Shown here: positions 6,960 to 15,464 of the stretch, in pieces
Layout: each line of letters starts with the position of its first letter
How positions within the stretch are numbered: position 1 is the first letter of the stretch
Assembly: GCA_035644215.1 (NCBI GenBank)
Contig: DASQPA010000248.1
Span: 1 to 19,856 of the forward strand
Direction: 5' to 3'
Length of the DNA stretch: 19,856 bases
From: DASQPA01 sp035644215
Lineage (GTDB): Bacteria > Acidobacteriota > Thermoanaerobaculia > Multivoradales > UBA5704
The notes under the pieces: model-generated
Seen by the model: the letters and a program-made list of their open reading frames with translations, nothing else
Databases searched by the model: none
What the model was told of the DNA's origin: nothing
Program-made: the position numbers and the translations under genes

Positions 6960-8300
6960 ATGACCTGGATGACCCGGATGGCTCGGCTTGCCCCGCTCGC
7001 CCTTCTGGCGGCGCTTCTCTTTCCCCTGGCGGTGAAGGCGGTCGAGCCGACCCCGCCGCCACCACCACCGGTGCCCCTGGCCGCCCAGGCGCCGGCGGCC
7101 GGCGGCGTCTTCGATCCGGTCAAGGCGACGGAGGCCTGGCTCGACACCCTCCCCGCCGACGCCCGGGCGCGCTCCGACGCCTATTTCGAGGGCGGCTACT
7201 GGCTGCAGCTGTGGGATTTTCTCTACGGCCTGGCCGTCGCCTGGCTGCTCCTCGGCACCGGCCTCTCCGTGCGCATGCGCAACTTCGCCGAACGCATCAC
7301 CCGCTTCGGCTTCGTCCACGGCCTGCTCTACGGCCTGCAGTACGTCGTGGCGACGGCCGTCCTCGGACTGCCGCTCGCGATCTACGAGGGCTACTTCCGC
7401 GAGCACCAGTACAAGATGTCCAACCTCACCCTGGGCGGCTGGTTCGGCGAGGCGGGCAAGGGGCTGGTGCTCGACCTGATCTTCGGCAGCCTGGCGATCG
7501 CGGCCTTCTACTCTTTCCTCCGCGCCAAGCCGCGCACCTGGTGGATCTGGGGAACGGTGCTGTCGATCGTCCTGACGACCTTCGGCATCCTCGTCGCCCC
7601 GATCTGGATCGAGCCGGTGTTCAACACCATGACCGAGCTCAGGAACCCCGCCGTCCGCGGTCCCATCCTGTCGCTCGCCCGAGCCAACGGCATCCCCGCC
7701 AGCCACGTCTGGGTGCAGGACGCCTCGAAGCAGACCAAGCGGGTGAGCGCGCACGTCACCGGCTTCGGCAGCACCATGCGGGTCGAGCTCAACGACAACC
7801 TGCTCGCCCGCACCTCGCTCCCCGGGATCGAGGCGGTGATGGGACACGAGATGGGGCACTACGTGCTGAACCACATCTACAAGTCGATCGTCGACATGAG
7901 CGTCATTTTCTTCCTGGGCTTCACTTTCCTGCGCTGGGCCTACACCCGGGCCCTGGAGCGCTGGGGGCCGCGCTGGGGCCTCTCCGGCCTCGGCGACTAC
8001 GCCGCCCTGCCGCTCTTCGTCGCCGTTTTCTCGCTCTACTTCTTCGTCCTCACGCCGGTCCTCAACACCATGACCCGGACCGCGGAGACCGAGGCCGACG
8101 TCTTTGGCATCAATGCCAGCCGTCAGCCGGACGGCATGTCCGAGGTGGCCCTGCAACTCGGCGAGTACCGGAAGCTCCACCCCGGCCCGATCGAGGAATT
8201 CGTCTTCTTCGATCACCCGAGCGGCTACAACCGCATCCTGATGGCGATGCGCTGGAAGGGCGAGCACCTGGGGGAGATGCCGCCTCAGACCTCCAGGTGA
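6960..8300 (+). CDS. Ste24-like M48 family membrane metallopeptidase
   Basis: This 446-residue protein has an N-terminal signal-like segment (MTWMTRMARLAPLALLAALL) and a Pro/Ala-rich stretch. Several membrane spans follow, and the conserved CAAX-protease-1 type region (LDLIFGSLAIAAFY, then APIWIEPVFN). The catalytic site is VMGHEMGHYVLNH with zinc-binding His296 and His300 and catalytic Glu297; ETEAD (Glu376, Asp380) supplies the third ligand. The ASHVWVQDASKQTKRVSAHV segment before the active site is also typical of Ste24. Bacterial homologues act in the inner membrane on membrane or misfolded proteins; prenylated substrates are not expected in bacteria. ATG 6960 has AAAGGA 10 bases upstream. 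Its 3' end overlaps the 3' end of the convergent RND pump gene by 16 bases. Confidence 0.92.
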   Translation: MTWMTRMARLAPLALLAALLFPLAVKAVEPTPPPPPPVPLAAQAPAAGGVFDPVKATEAWLDTLPADARARSDAYFEGGYWLQLWDFLYGLAVAWLLLGTGLSVRMRNFAERITRFGFVHGLLYGLQYVVATAVLGLPLAIYEGYFREHQYKMSNLTLGGWFGEAGKGLVLDLIFGSLAIAAFYSFLRAKPRTWWIWGTVLSIVLTTFGILVAPIWIEPVFNTMTELRNPAVRGPILSLARANGIPASHVWVQDASKQTKRVSAHVTGFGSTMRVELNDNLLARTSLPGIEAVMGHEMGHYVLNHIYKSIVDMSVIFFLGFTFLRWAYTRALERWGPRWGLSGLGDYAALPLFVAVFSLYFFVLTPVLNTMTRTAETEADVFGINASRQPDGMSEVALQLGEYRKLHPGPIEEFVFFDHPSGYNRILMAMRWKGEHLGEMPPQTSR

Positions 8301-11300
8301 TCGCCCGGTCGGGCGACGATGGCGTAGAGCGCCGGCATCAGGAAGACGCTGATCAGCAGGCGGGAGAAGAGACCGCCGACGATGACCAGGGCGAAGGGAC
8401 GCTGGGAGTCGGAGCCGATTCCGGTCGAGAGGGCGGCGGGCAAGAGCCCGAACGCCGCCACCAGAGCGGTCATCATGATCGGTCGCAGCCTTAAGATGGC
8501 GGCTTCGCGGGTCGCCGGGGCGACCGCCATCCCGCCCGTCCGCAGCTCGTTGGCGTAGGAGATGAAGATGACCGCGGTCTGCACCGAGACCCCGAAGAGC
8601 GCCAGGAAGCCGATGCCGGACGAGACCGAGAACGGCGTGCCCGAGAGCCGCAGGGCGAGGAGGCCGCCGATCGGCGCCGAGAGGAGGACGGCAAGCACGG
8701 TGATGACGGGGAACTTGAAGTTGCTGTAGAGGAGGAAGAGAAGGAGGAAGATGAGGATGATCGTCAGCGGCAGGATGAGCCGCAGCTGCTGGCGCGAGGC
8801 GGTGAAATCCTCGTACTCGCCGCCCCAGACGGCGGTGTAGCCGGCGGGGAGCTTCACCTTGGCCTCGACCTGCCGTTTCGCGTCCTCGACCGCCCCCGCC
8901 AGGTCCCGGCCCTCGATCGAGTACTGGATGCCGATGAAGCGGGCGCTGTTCTCGCGGTAGATGAAGGACGCGCCGTTCTCGACCTGGATCGCCGCCACCT
9001 CCTTGAGCGGCACCTGCTGGCCGCCCGGGGTCGCGATGAGGAGGTTGCCGATCGCCTCCGGCGTCTGCCGGAACTGCGGCTCCAGGCGGACGACGAGGTC
9101 GAACGTCTTCTCTCCCTGCACCACCTGGGTCGCCGTGGCGCCGCCCACCGCCGCCTCGACCAGGCCGTTGACGTCGGCGACGTTCAAGCCATAGCGGGCG
9201 ATCTTGCCGCGGTCGACGCTCACCGTGAGGCTGGGCTGGCCGAGCTGCTTGACGACGGTGATCTCGGCGATGCCGCGAACTCCCGAGAGCACCCGCTGGA
9301 TCTCCTTGGCCTTGGCTTCGAGCACCGCCAAGTCGGAGCCGAAGAGCTTGACGGCGAGGGCGCTCTTCAACCCCGTCTCGGCTTCGTCGACGGCGTCCTC
9401 GGCGGGCTGCGTGTAGTTGAAGACGATCCCCGGGAAGGCCGCGAGCTTCTGGTCGATCGCCTTGACGAGCGCCGCCTTGGTGCGATACCGGCCGTGCCAC
9501 TCCGCGTAGGGCTTCAAGCCGACGAAGAACTCGTCGTTGAAGAACCCGGTCGGATTGGTGCCGTCGTCCGGGCGGCCGAGCTCGGAAGCGACCTCCGTGA
9601 CCTCGGGAAAAGACTTGAGGATCGCCCGCACCTGGGGTGAAATGCGGGCCGCCTCCTCGAACGAGATGGTGGCCGGCATGTTGGCGCGAATCCACAGAGC
9701 GCCCTCGTCCAGGTGCGGCATGAACTCGGAGCCGATCCCCGGGAGGAGGAGGAGCGAGGCGAGGAAGAGAAGCACCGAGACGAGAGTGGTGGCCCAAGGG
9801 TGGGCGAGGCAGACGTCGAGCACCTTGGCATAGGCCGACTTGATCGCCTCGAAGACGACGTTGCGCCGTTCGCGCACCCCCTTCCGGAGCACCCAGGCGC
9901 AGAGGACGGGGAGGAGCGTGAGGGTGAGGAGGAGCGAGCCTAAAAGCGCGAAGATGGTGGTGTCCGCCATCGGCCGGAACAGCTCCCCCGAGGGGCCGGA
10001 GAGCGCGTAGATGGGGAGGAACCCGGCCATGATCACCGCCACCGCGTAGAAGATCGGCCGGTCGACCTCGCCCGCCGCCTCCAGGATCACCTGCCGGATG
10101 GAGTACGCCTGCCCTCGCCGCAGGGCCAGCTGGCGGAAGATGTTCTCGACCATCACCACCGCCCCGTCGACCAGGATCCCGAAGTCGATGGCGCCGATCG
10201 AGAGCAGGTTCGCCGGGACGTGCTTCAGGTCGAGGCAGATGAAGGCGAAGAACAGGCAGAGCGGAATGGTGCACGCGACGATCAGGCCGGAGCGGAAGTC
10301 GTAGAGGAAGAAAATGAGGACGACGACGACGAAAAGCATGCCGCGCAGCAGGTTGTCCTCGACCGTGCGGGTGGTGAGCGCAATCAGGTCGCGGCGGTCG
10401 TAGTAGGGGCGGATCTTGACGTCCGGCGGCAGGACCGAGCGGTTGAGCTCCCGGGTCTTCTTCTCCAGGTGCTCCAGGACCACCTGGGCCTGCTCGCCGC
10501 GGCGCATCAGGATGACGCCCTCGACCGCCTCGTCCCGCTGGTTGAAACCGAACTGGCCGAGCCGCGGCGCCTCCCCGATGACCACCCGCCCGACGTCTTT
10601 GACCAGCACCGGAATCCCGTTGTGCACCGCGAGGACGACGTTGCCGATGTCCTCGGGGGTGTTCAACCGGCCGAGCCCGCGCACGTAGTAGAACTGGCCG
10701 CCCTGCGAGTAGAAGCCGCCGCCCGCGTTGCCGTTGTTGGCGCCTAAAGCGGCGACGACGACAGGGACCGAGAGGCCGGCGCCGGCGAGCTTCGCCGGGT
10801 CCATGAGCACCTGATACTGCTGGGTCTGGCCGCCGAATCCCGAGTCGTCGGCGACGCCGGGGACCGACTTGTACTGGCGCTCGACGATCCAGTCCTCGAT
10901 CGTCTTCAATTCCATCGGCGAGCGGTCCGGGCTGTCCAGCACGTAGCGGTAGATCAGGCCGGAGGGCGAGAAGAGCGGCGAGACCGAAGGCGTGATGCCT
11001 TCCGGCAGCGCGACGTCCGGCAGCCGCTCGAACACCTGCTGGCGGGCGAAATAGCTGTCGGTGCCGTTGGCGAAGGTGACGCGGACGGACGACAGCCCGT
11101 AGAGCGAGATCGAGCGCACGACGGTCAAGCCGGGGAGGCCGTTCATCTCGACCTCCATGGGCACGGTGATCAGCCGCTCGACCTCTTCCGCCGCATGCCC
11201 CTGCCACTGGGTGACGATCTCGACCAGGGGCGGCGAGAGGTCCGGGTAGGCGTCGACCGGCAGCCGTTCGAAAGACCAGATCCCCGCGCCGATCAAGAGC

Positions 11301-11413
11301 ACCGCCGCGAGCAGGATGAGAAAGCGCTGCCGGAGGGCGGTGGCGACGATCCGATGGATCATCGAGGCCGGCTCGGGGGTCGGCGGGGTCTCCTGCGGCT
11401 CCGCGGGGCTCAT
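8285..11413 (-). CDS. CzcA/CusA family heavy-metal efflux RND permease
   Basis: This 1042-residue protein has the full length of heavy-metal RND pumps: one inner-membrane span, a large periplasmic porter domain, a central membrane bundle and the second repeat. The diagnostic proton-relay motif in the fourth span reads AIDFGILVDGAVVMVEN with Asp410, Asp416 and Glu423, matching the Asp402/Asp408/Glu415 set of Cupriavidus CzcA. Other family blocks are LPVDAYPDLSPPLVEI, GANNGNAGGGF and GSEFMPHLDEGALWIRANMP. It exports metal ions by proton antiport through the adaptor and outer-membrane channel encoded just upstream. The specific ion (Co/Zn/Cd versus Cu/Ag) cannot be read with confidence; the motif is closer to CzcA. 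The start overlaps the adaptor stop as ATGA. Confidence 0.94.
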   Translation of the reverse strand: MSPAEPQETPPTPEPASMIHRIVATALRQRFLILLAAVLLIGAGIWSFERLPVDAYPDLSPPLVEIVTQWQGHAAEEVERLITVPMEVEMNGLPGLTVVRSISLYGLSSVRVTFANGTDSYFARQQVFERLPDVALPEGITPSVSPLFSPSGLIYRYVLDSPDRSPMELKTIEDWIVERQYKSVPGVADDSGFGGQTQQYQVLMDPAKLAGAGLSVPVVVAALGANNGNAGGGFYSQGGQFYYVRGLGRLNTPEDIGNVVLAVHNGIPVLVKDVGRVVIGEAPRLGQFGFNQRDEAVEGVILMRRGEQAQVVLEHLEKKTRELNRSVLPPDVKIRPYYDRRDLIALTTRTVEDNLLRGMLFVVVVLIFFLYDFRSGLIVACTIPLCLFFAFICLDLKHVPANLLSIGAIDFGILVDGAVVMVENIFRQLALRRGQAYSIRQVILEAAGEVDRPIFYAVAVIMAGFLPIYALSGPSGELFRPMADTTIFALLGSLLLTLTLLPVLCAWVLRKGVRERRNVVFEAIKSAYAKVLDVCLAHPWATTLVSVLLFLASLLLLPGIGSEFMPHLDEGALWIRANMPATISFEEAARISPQVRAILKSFPEVTEVASELGRPDDGTNPTGFFNDEFFVGLKPYAEWHGRYRTKAALVKAIDQKLAAFPGIVFNYTQPAEDAVDEAETGLKSALAVKLFGSDLAVLEAKAKEIQRVLSGVRGIAEITVVKQLGQPSLTVSVDRGKIARYGLNVADVNGLVEAAVGGATATQVVQGEKTFDLVVRLEPQFRQTPEAIGNLLIATPGGQQVPLKEVAAIQVENGASFIYRENSARFIGIQYSIEGRDLAGAVEDAKRQVEAKVKLPAGYTAVWGGEYEDFTASRQQLRLILPLTIILIFLLLFLLYSNFKFPVITVLAVLLSAPIGGLLALRLSGTPFSVSSGIGFLALFGVSVQTAVIFISYANELRTGGMAVAPATREAAILRLRPIMMTALVAAFGLLPAALSTGIGSDSQRPFALVIVGGLFSRLLISVFLMPALYAIVARPGDHLEV

Positions 11414-12624
11414 TGGTTCTCCGCCGACTGCAGGAAGAGGCCGCCGTCGGCGACGATCGTCTCGCCGGGAGTCAGGCCCGAGGTGATCTGCTGGCGGTCG
11501 CCCACCCGCGCGCCGATCTCGACGCGGCGGCGGCCGAAGGCGCCAGAGGCGTCCGCCACGAAGACGAACGGCAGGTTGTCGTCGTCCCGCAGCACCGCGG
11601 CGACCGGCACCAGGAGGCCGCTGCTCTGGTGGGTCGAATGAATGGCGATCCGCACATAGAGATCGCGCTTGAAGACTTCCCCGGGGTTCGGGGCGACGAT
11701 GCGGACGGGGATCGCCCGGGTCGTCGGGTCGACGATGGCGGCGATGTAGTCCACCCGGCCGGCGACCGGCGCGCCGCCGGCCCCGGCGGTGATCTCGGCC
11801 CGGTCGCCGGGGGCGACGAACGGCAGATCGGATTCGAAGATGTTCCCCATCACCCAGACCGTTTTCAAATCCGCCACCGTGAAGCAGGGCGTCGTCCCCG
11901 CCTGGAGGAGCTGGCCGGGGGTGATCAGCCGCTCGACCACGGTGCCGGCCAGGGGCGAGCGGATGACGCCGCCGCCGGCGGCCACCGGCTTGTTGGCCAT
12001 GATGTCCTCAAGGGTATTCTTGTCGACCCCCAGGGCGCGGAGCTGCTCCAGGGCGGCGTCGCGGTCGGCCTCGGCGGCGACCGCGTCGGTCTCCGCCTGC
12101 TCCATGTCCCGCCGCGCGATCGCCTCGTTCTTGAACAGCTCCTCGTCGAGGCTCGCCACCCGCCGGGCGTTCTTCGCCGTGGCAAAGGCCTTGCGGAGGG
12201 CGCTGACGTCGGTCGCGAAGTCGGGGGAGGCGACGGTCGCCAGGGCCTGGCCGCGGCCGACCCGCGCTCCCACCTGGACTTCCAGGCGCGCCACCGGCCC
12301 CGAGATCGGCGCCAGCACCTGGGTCGTCCGATTCTGATCGAAGGCGACCGTGCCGGTCGTCTCGACGGTCCGGCCGAACGCGGTGAGCCCCACCTGCTCC
12401 AGGCGCACCTTCTGGCGCTGCGCCGGGTCGAGGGTCAGCTCCCTGGGATGGTCCGCCGCGGCCGGTGCGGTGGCGGTTTTTTTGGCCGGGGTCTTCTCGG
12501 CGAGAGGGTCCGTTGCCGGCGGGTGCCCGCAGCCGGCCAGGGTCAGCGCCAGGAGCGTCATCGGCGCCAGCGCGGCGAGGGTGAACGCTCCCGGCAGGGT
12601 CCACCGGCTTCGATCGTGGTTCAT
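11410..12624 (-). CDS. CzcB/CusB-type periplasmic adaptor lipoprotein of RND efflux system
   Basis: This 404-residue protein is a membrane-fusion protein. The signal peptide ends in a lipobox, LTLAGC, with Cys32 as the lipidation site, so it is anchored to a membrane by lipid. The mature protein has a Lys/Ala-rich linker, then LDPAQRQKVRLEQVG and the lipoyl/barrel-sandwich half GPVARLEVQVGARVGRGQAL. A helical hairpin follows (about residues 130-200), then the second lipoyl half GVIRSPLAGTVVERLITPGQ and the beta-barrel and membrane-proximal domains (FVAPGDRAEI, LTPGETIVADGGLFL). It bridges the pump and the TolC-like channel. The start overlaps the channel gene stop by ATGA, which should keep subunit ratios coupled. 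Confidence 0.93.
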   Translation of the reverse strand: MNHDRSRWTLPGAFTLAALAPMTLLALTLAGCGHPPATDPLAEKTPAKKTATAPAAADHPRELTLDPAQRQKVRLEQVGLTAFGRTVETTGTVAFDQNRTTQVLAPISGPVARLEVQVGARVGRGQALATVASPDFATDVSALRKAFATAKNARRVASLDEELFKNEAIARRDMEQAETDAVAAEADRDAALEQLRALGVDKNTLEDIMANKPVAAGGGVIRSPLAGTVVERLITPGQLLQAGTTPCFTVADLKTVWVMGNIFESDLPFVAPGDRAEITAGAGGAPVAGRVDYIAAIVDPTTRAIPVRIVAPNPGEVFKRDLYVRIAIHSTHQSSGLLVPVAAVLRDDDNLPFVFVADASGAFGRRRVEIGARVGDRQQITSGLTPGETIVADGGLFLQSAENQ

Positions 12625-13934
12625 GGCCTGGCTCCTGAGGGCGAGGGTGCGGCGGCGGACGGGACAGAGGGGAGTGGCGCTCCCACCGCGAGCTCCAGGG
12701 CGGCCTGGGCGTCGTTGGCGGCGCCCAGGGCATCCACATACTGCTTCTCGGCGTCCAAGAGGGTGCGCTTGGCGTCGAGTAGATCGAGTGCCGACGAGCC
12801 GCCGAGGCCGTAGCTCACCGAGGCCACCCGGTAGACCTCGCGGGCCTCCGGCAGCAGCTCGTCGCGGATGAAAAGGGCCTGGCGCAGGGCGGTCGAGGCG
12901 GTGGCGTAGGAGGTCCGGACGTCCAGGCTGACCTGGGCGGTGATGTCGGCGGCGTTGGCGGCCAGCTCCGACTCGCGGTGGATGGCGGCGGCAACTTCGC
13001 CCTGCCGGTGCTGGCCGAGAAAGATGGGGAAGCCGAAGCCGATCCCGGTGGTGAAGGTGGTGGGCGTGCCGTCCATGGCGTTCCTGGTCAGGGTGAGGTT
13101 GACGTCGGGCAGCCAGTACTGGTGGGCCAGCCGGGTCGCGGCGCGCGCCCCCTGCCGCTGGATCTCCAGGCTCTGGATCTCGGGCCGGGACGCCTGGGCG
13201 AGCTTCTCGAGCTTCTCGATCTCGGCGATCGAGGCCGGCACCTCGAGGCCGTCCGTGGTCTCGACCGGGGCGCCGCCGGCCCGCCCGAGGAGGCGGTTGA
13301 GCGATGCCTGCGCGGCGGCGAGCGAGCGCTCGTTGGCGATCAGGTCGTTCTCCGCCTGGGAGACGTCGACCTGGGCCTTGACGACGTCCACCTTGGGCAC
13401 CGTGCCGGCGAGGAAACGGGCCTGGGTCTTGGCGAGGAAGTCGAGCGCCAGCTCCTTGCCCTGTCGCAGGTCGTCGCCGTGGCGCAGGGCGACGAGGATC
13501 GCGTCATAGGCTTGGGCGGTCTGCGACGCGACCTGCTGGCGCAGCTGCGTCAGGGTGAATTCGGCCGCCTTGAGCGTCGCCGTCGCCACTTCGCCGCGCA
13601 GCCGGATTTTCCCCGGGAAGGGGAAGGTGAGGCCGAGACCGACGTCGCTGGCGTTGCCGGAGCCGGGGTTCAAGGCCTGGGTCTGGCCGGCGACGTCGGC
13701 CGCGAAGGTCGGATCGGGGAAGGCGCGGGCGACCGCCACCTGCGCCCGGGCCTGTTCGACCTGCTCGCGCGAGGCGAGAATTCCCGGATTGCGCCCCAGC
13801 GCTTCGTCGATCGCCTGGCGGCGCGACAGGCGCAGCGTTGGAACGGCAGGCTGCCCGATCGCGGCGGGCGCCGCCGGCCCGAGCGCGGCCCAACCCAAGG
13901 TCACACAACAGAGGCCAATGCCTAAGCGTTTCAA
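12621..13934 (-). CDS. TolC/CzcC family outer-membrane efflux channel
   Basis: This 437-residue protein has a signal peptide (MKRLGIGLCC... ending AAPAA near residue 25). Two repeats of the outer-membrane efflux protein family follow: LSRRQAIDEALGRNPGILAS, ARAFPDPTF, GLGLTFPFPGKIRLRGEV in the first half, and LAHQYWLPDVNLTLTRNAM, SALDLLDAKRTLLDAEKQY in the second. It should trimerise into the outer-membrane duct of the pump. The start is a TTG at 13934, supported by GAGGAGGG immediately upstream (spacing about 4-5 bases) and by the signal peptide beginning there; no better start lies nearby. It precedes the adaptor and pump genes, the order C-B-A seen in czc/cus operons. Confidence 0.92.
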   Translation of the reverse strand: MKRLGIGLCCVTLGWAALGPAAPAAIGQPAVPTLRLSRRQAIDEALGRNPGILASREQVEQARAQVAVARAFPDPTFAADVAGQTQALNPGSGNASDVGLGLTFPFPGKIRLRGEVATATLKAAEFTLTQLRQQVASQTAQAYDAILVALRHGDDLRQGKELALDFLAKTQARFLAGTVPKVDVVKAQVDVSQAENDLIANERSLAAAQASLNRLLGRAGGAPVETTDGLEVPASIAEIEKLEKLAQASRPEIQSLEIQRQGARAATRLAHQYWLPDVNLTLTRNAMDGTPTTFTTGIGFGFPIFLGQHRQGEVAAAIHRESELAANAADITAQVSLDVRTSYATASTALRQALFIRDELLPEAREVYRVASVSYGLGGSSALDLLDAKRTLLDAEKQYVDALGAANDAQAALELAVGAPLPSVPSAAAPSPSGARP

Positions 13935-13986
13935 GGAGCCCTCCTCGGAGCTCGATCCGTCGTTTACAGCGGGGGAGAGACGGACT

Positions 13987-14370
13987 TCAGCGCCCGGCGA
14001 GCGCGGGAGGGCCGCGGGGCGAACCGAGACGGGACAGCGGGCGGAGCCGGCAGGTCCGGGTCGGACCGGCCTGGGCGTTCTCGCCGGAAGGGAGGGGCAG
14101 GACGGCGGGGGCGGTCAGGCCCACGGCGACCGTCTGCAGCTGCAGGAGGCAGGCGGGGCAGGGCGGGTGGACCCGGGTTTCCGAGCTCTCGACGTGGTGG
14201 GCGTCGAACGGATGGCTCGCCCCATCCGCAATCTGGCCGCCCAAGCCGCGCCCCGCCAGGTGGTCGGCGGAGGCACTGTGCACCTCGGTCGAGCCGAGGG
14301 CGAAGGCCAGGACGGCGAGAAGGGCGAAGACGACCCGGGTCAGCGGGCGATGGGACCGATGTCCACGCAC
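13987..14370 (-). CDS. small secreted His/Cys-rich protein leading the efflux operon (DUF2946/CzcI-like, tentative)
   Basis: From GTG 14370 this is 127 residues. It has a clear signal peptide (VRGHRSHRPLTRVV then a Leu/Ala core) with an ASA cleavage site near residue 35. The mature part has His37, His53, His58, His59, His68 and a CPACLLQL motif (Cys71, Cys74), and ends LGSPRGPPALAGR. This resembles DUF2946-like proteins and, by position, CzcI, a small periplasmic protein encoded before CzcC in Cupriavidus. Metal binding is inferred from the His/Cys pattern. It lies 52 bases upstream of the TolC-like gene on the same strand. The start is uncertain: GTG 14370 lacks a good ribosome site, and ATG 14448 has GGAGGAG only one base upstream. 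Starts further out lie inside array 1 and are rejected. Confidence 0.55.
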   Translation of the reverse strand: MRGHRSHRPLTRVVFALLAVLAFALGSTEVHSASADHLAGRGLGGQIADGASHPFDAHHVESSETRVHPPCPACLLQLQTVAVGLTAPAVLPLPSGENAQAGPTRTCRLRPLSRLGSPRGPPALAGR

Positions 14371-14512
14371 GCGTGCATGGTACCAGGGTCGGGCGGCGAT
14401 CGGTAGGGAGGGGGCAGCGGGCGGCGGGGATGTGCCACTTGCGTGCATGCTCCTCCGAATCCCGTGGCGGCTGTGGCATCCTACCCCGCCCCTGACTGGA
14501 GCTACGAGCGCG

Positions 14513-14829
14513 ACTGGCAAGTCGTCCCACCCCAGGGAAATACGATTCCACCGCAGGGAGATGTCCTTCCCTGTCCTTGAATACACCATCCCTGCCGTGG
14601 GAATGTGTATTCCCTGCCCAGGGAAGGCAATTCCCTGGCCTGTCCAGGCGATTCATCGGCCTGGGAAGACGATTTCCAGGGCTGGAGAGGACTTCCTCGG
14701 GGGTGGGATGCGGTTTCCAGGACCGAGAAGACGATCTCGGTGCCTTGGAATCCCAATCTCAGGGGCTGGAATACACATTTATCCGGAGAAAATGTGTATT
14801 CAAGGGGTTGGGAGGTCGAAGTTCTCCGC
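14513..14829. repeat. array 1: 15 degenerate 21-bp tandem units with internal dyads
   Basis: Fifteen back-to-back units occupy this stretch; fourteen are exactly 21 bases and one (14597-14619) is 23. The approximate consensus is TGGGAAnnCGATTCCCnGGGC. Most units are imperfect palindromes: GGGAAT-GTGT-ATTCCC (14599-14614), AGGGAA-GGCAA-TTCCCT (14620-14636), CCGAGA-AGACGA-TCTCGG (14723-14740). The last keeps pairing with a changed arm sequence. Adjacent units also pair: GAATACACATTT (14769-14780) with AAATGTGTATTC (14790-14801), 12 bp perfect. No spacers separate the units, so it is not a CRISPR. It lies upstream of the efflux operon start, so a regulatory role or a passive expansion are both possible. 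Confidence 0.85.
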
Positions 14830-14850
14830 TTCTACCCGGTTGGGCGAAGG

Positions 14851-15083
14851 GTGTAGAGACGTTCCAGGTCCTGAACGATATCCATCGCAGGCCACGGGGA
14901 CCGCGGAACGTCTCCGCATAGGGATGTTGCCCCCTATCCGCGCCTTCCCCTCTCCTGGTGGTTCCCCGGCCGCCATCGGTTGAGGCCGCGGGATAGGGCC
15001 GGGGCGTTGCCCCGGCGGAGACGCCCCGCGGTCTCCGTGACCTGCGGTACGATATCGTTCAGGACCTGGGACGTCTACCACCT
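14851..15083. repeat. long imperfect inverted repeat (two AGACG...CGTCT stem elements head to head)
   Basis: The arm 14851-14942 recurs as its reverse complement at 14987-15082, separated by about 45 bases. The best-conserved core contains AGGTCCTGAACGATATC on the left and GATATCGTTCAGGACCT on the right. Each arm is also closed by its own stem: AGACGTTCC (14857-14865) with GGAACGTCT (14905-14913), and AGACGCCCC (15019-15027) with GGGACGTCT (15068-15076). The two copies differ at both sides of these stems while pairing is kept, which argues for a structured DNA or RNA element. The region has no credible ORF. Confidence 0.75.
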
Positions 15084-15106
15084 CCGGCCAACCGTGACCG
15101 AGGAAC

Positions 15107-15301
15107 TTAACGCTCTGTGACCCGTCCCTGCCGAAGCTCCGTGATTCCATCCACCCAATCCTGAAGCAGCTCGAGCCGCTCGAGCGGCGTCAGGCTGAGG
15201 GTCCACCGGATCAGGGTGAGGTCGACACTGTCGGCGGATTCCTCGGGTGGAAAGGAGTCCGGCGCAGCCGCCGACGGGGGTGACGGGATAGAGGGGTCCA
15301 T
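15107..15301 (-). CDS. small hypothetical protein, 64 aa
   Basis: The predicted product is 64 residues, acidic at the N-terminus (MDPSIPSPPSAAAPDSFPPE). The C-terminal half is LTLIRWTLSLTPLERLELLQ followed by a DWVDGITELRQGR tail, a compact helical pattern (LTPxERLxxLQ). That pattern occurs in short bacterial proteins sometimes encoded beside nucleotidyltransferase- or PIN-type partners; no partner is visible here. I recognise no named family with certainty. There is no ribosome site, but TATAGT lies 7 bases before the ATG on the coding strand, which would suit a leaderless transcript. It sits between the long inverted repeat and the REP-like element. Reality as a gene is likely but unproven. 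Confidence 0.5.
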   Translation of the reverse strand: MDPSIPSPPSAAAPDSFPPEESADSVDLTLIRWTLSLTPLERLELLQDWVDGITELRQGRVTER

Positions 15302-15398
15302 AACAGCGACTATAGCGGAAGCAAGGGAGGAGCGGCAGGGCAGATAGGGGCATAGCCCCTGTGCCTGCCCGGCCCCGCGGTGATCGCTAAAAAAATCG

Positions 15399-15450
15399 TC
15401 ATCCTGAGGGCGAGCTCTGCGAGCCGGAAGGACCTGGGCGGGGGGATCTC
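15399..15450. repeat. intergenic repeat of the GTCATCCTGAG type
   Basis: The segment begins CGTCATCCTGAGGGCGAGCT and continues through GCGAGCCGGAAGGACCTGGG to GGATCTC. It looks like the widespread GTCATCCTGAGCGAAGCGAAGGATCT class of intergenic repeats found in several GC-rich phyla. Recognition is by resemblance from memory, not by a search. Confidence 0.45.
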
Positions 15451-15464
15451 GAAGCGCAGAAAGC

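Noticed and set aside
6225..11207. Very long minus-strand ORF (1660 codons) crossing several genes
   Set aside because: It is a GC-bias shadow of the RND pump frame and antisense to the M48 and DinB genes; its translation is Arg/Pro/Gly-rich and lacks any family motif.
14370..14589. Upstream extension of the small secreted protein to an ATG at 14589
   Set aside because: The added residues are translated array-1 units and would put a long non-signal leader before the signal peptide.
14513..14829. Array 1 considered as a CRISPR array
   Set aside because: Units abut without spacers, are only 21 bp, and diverge from one another; no cas genes are present.
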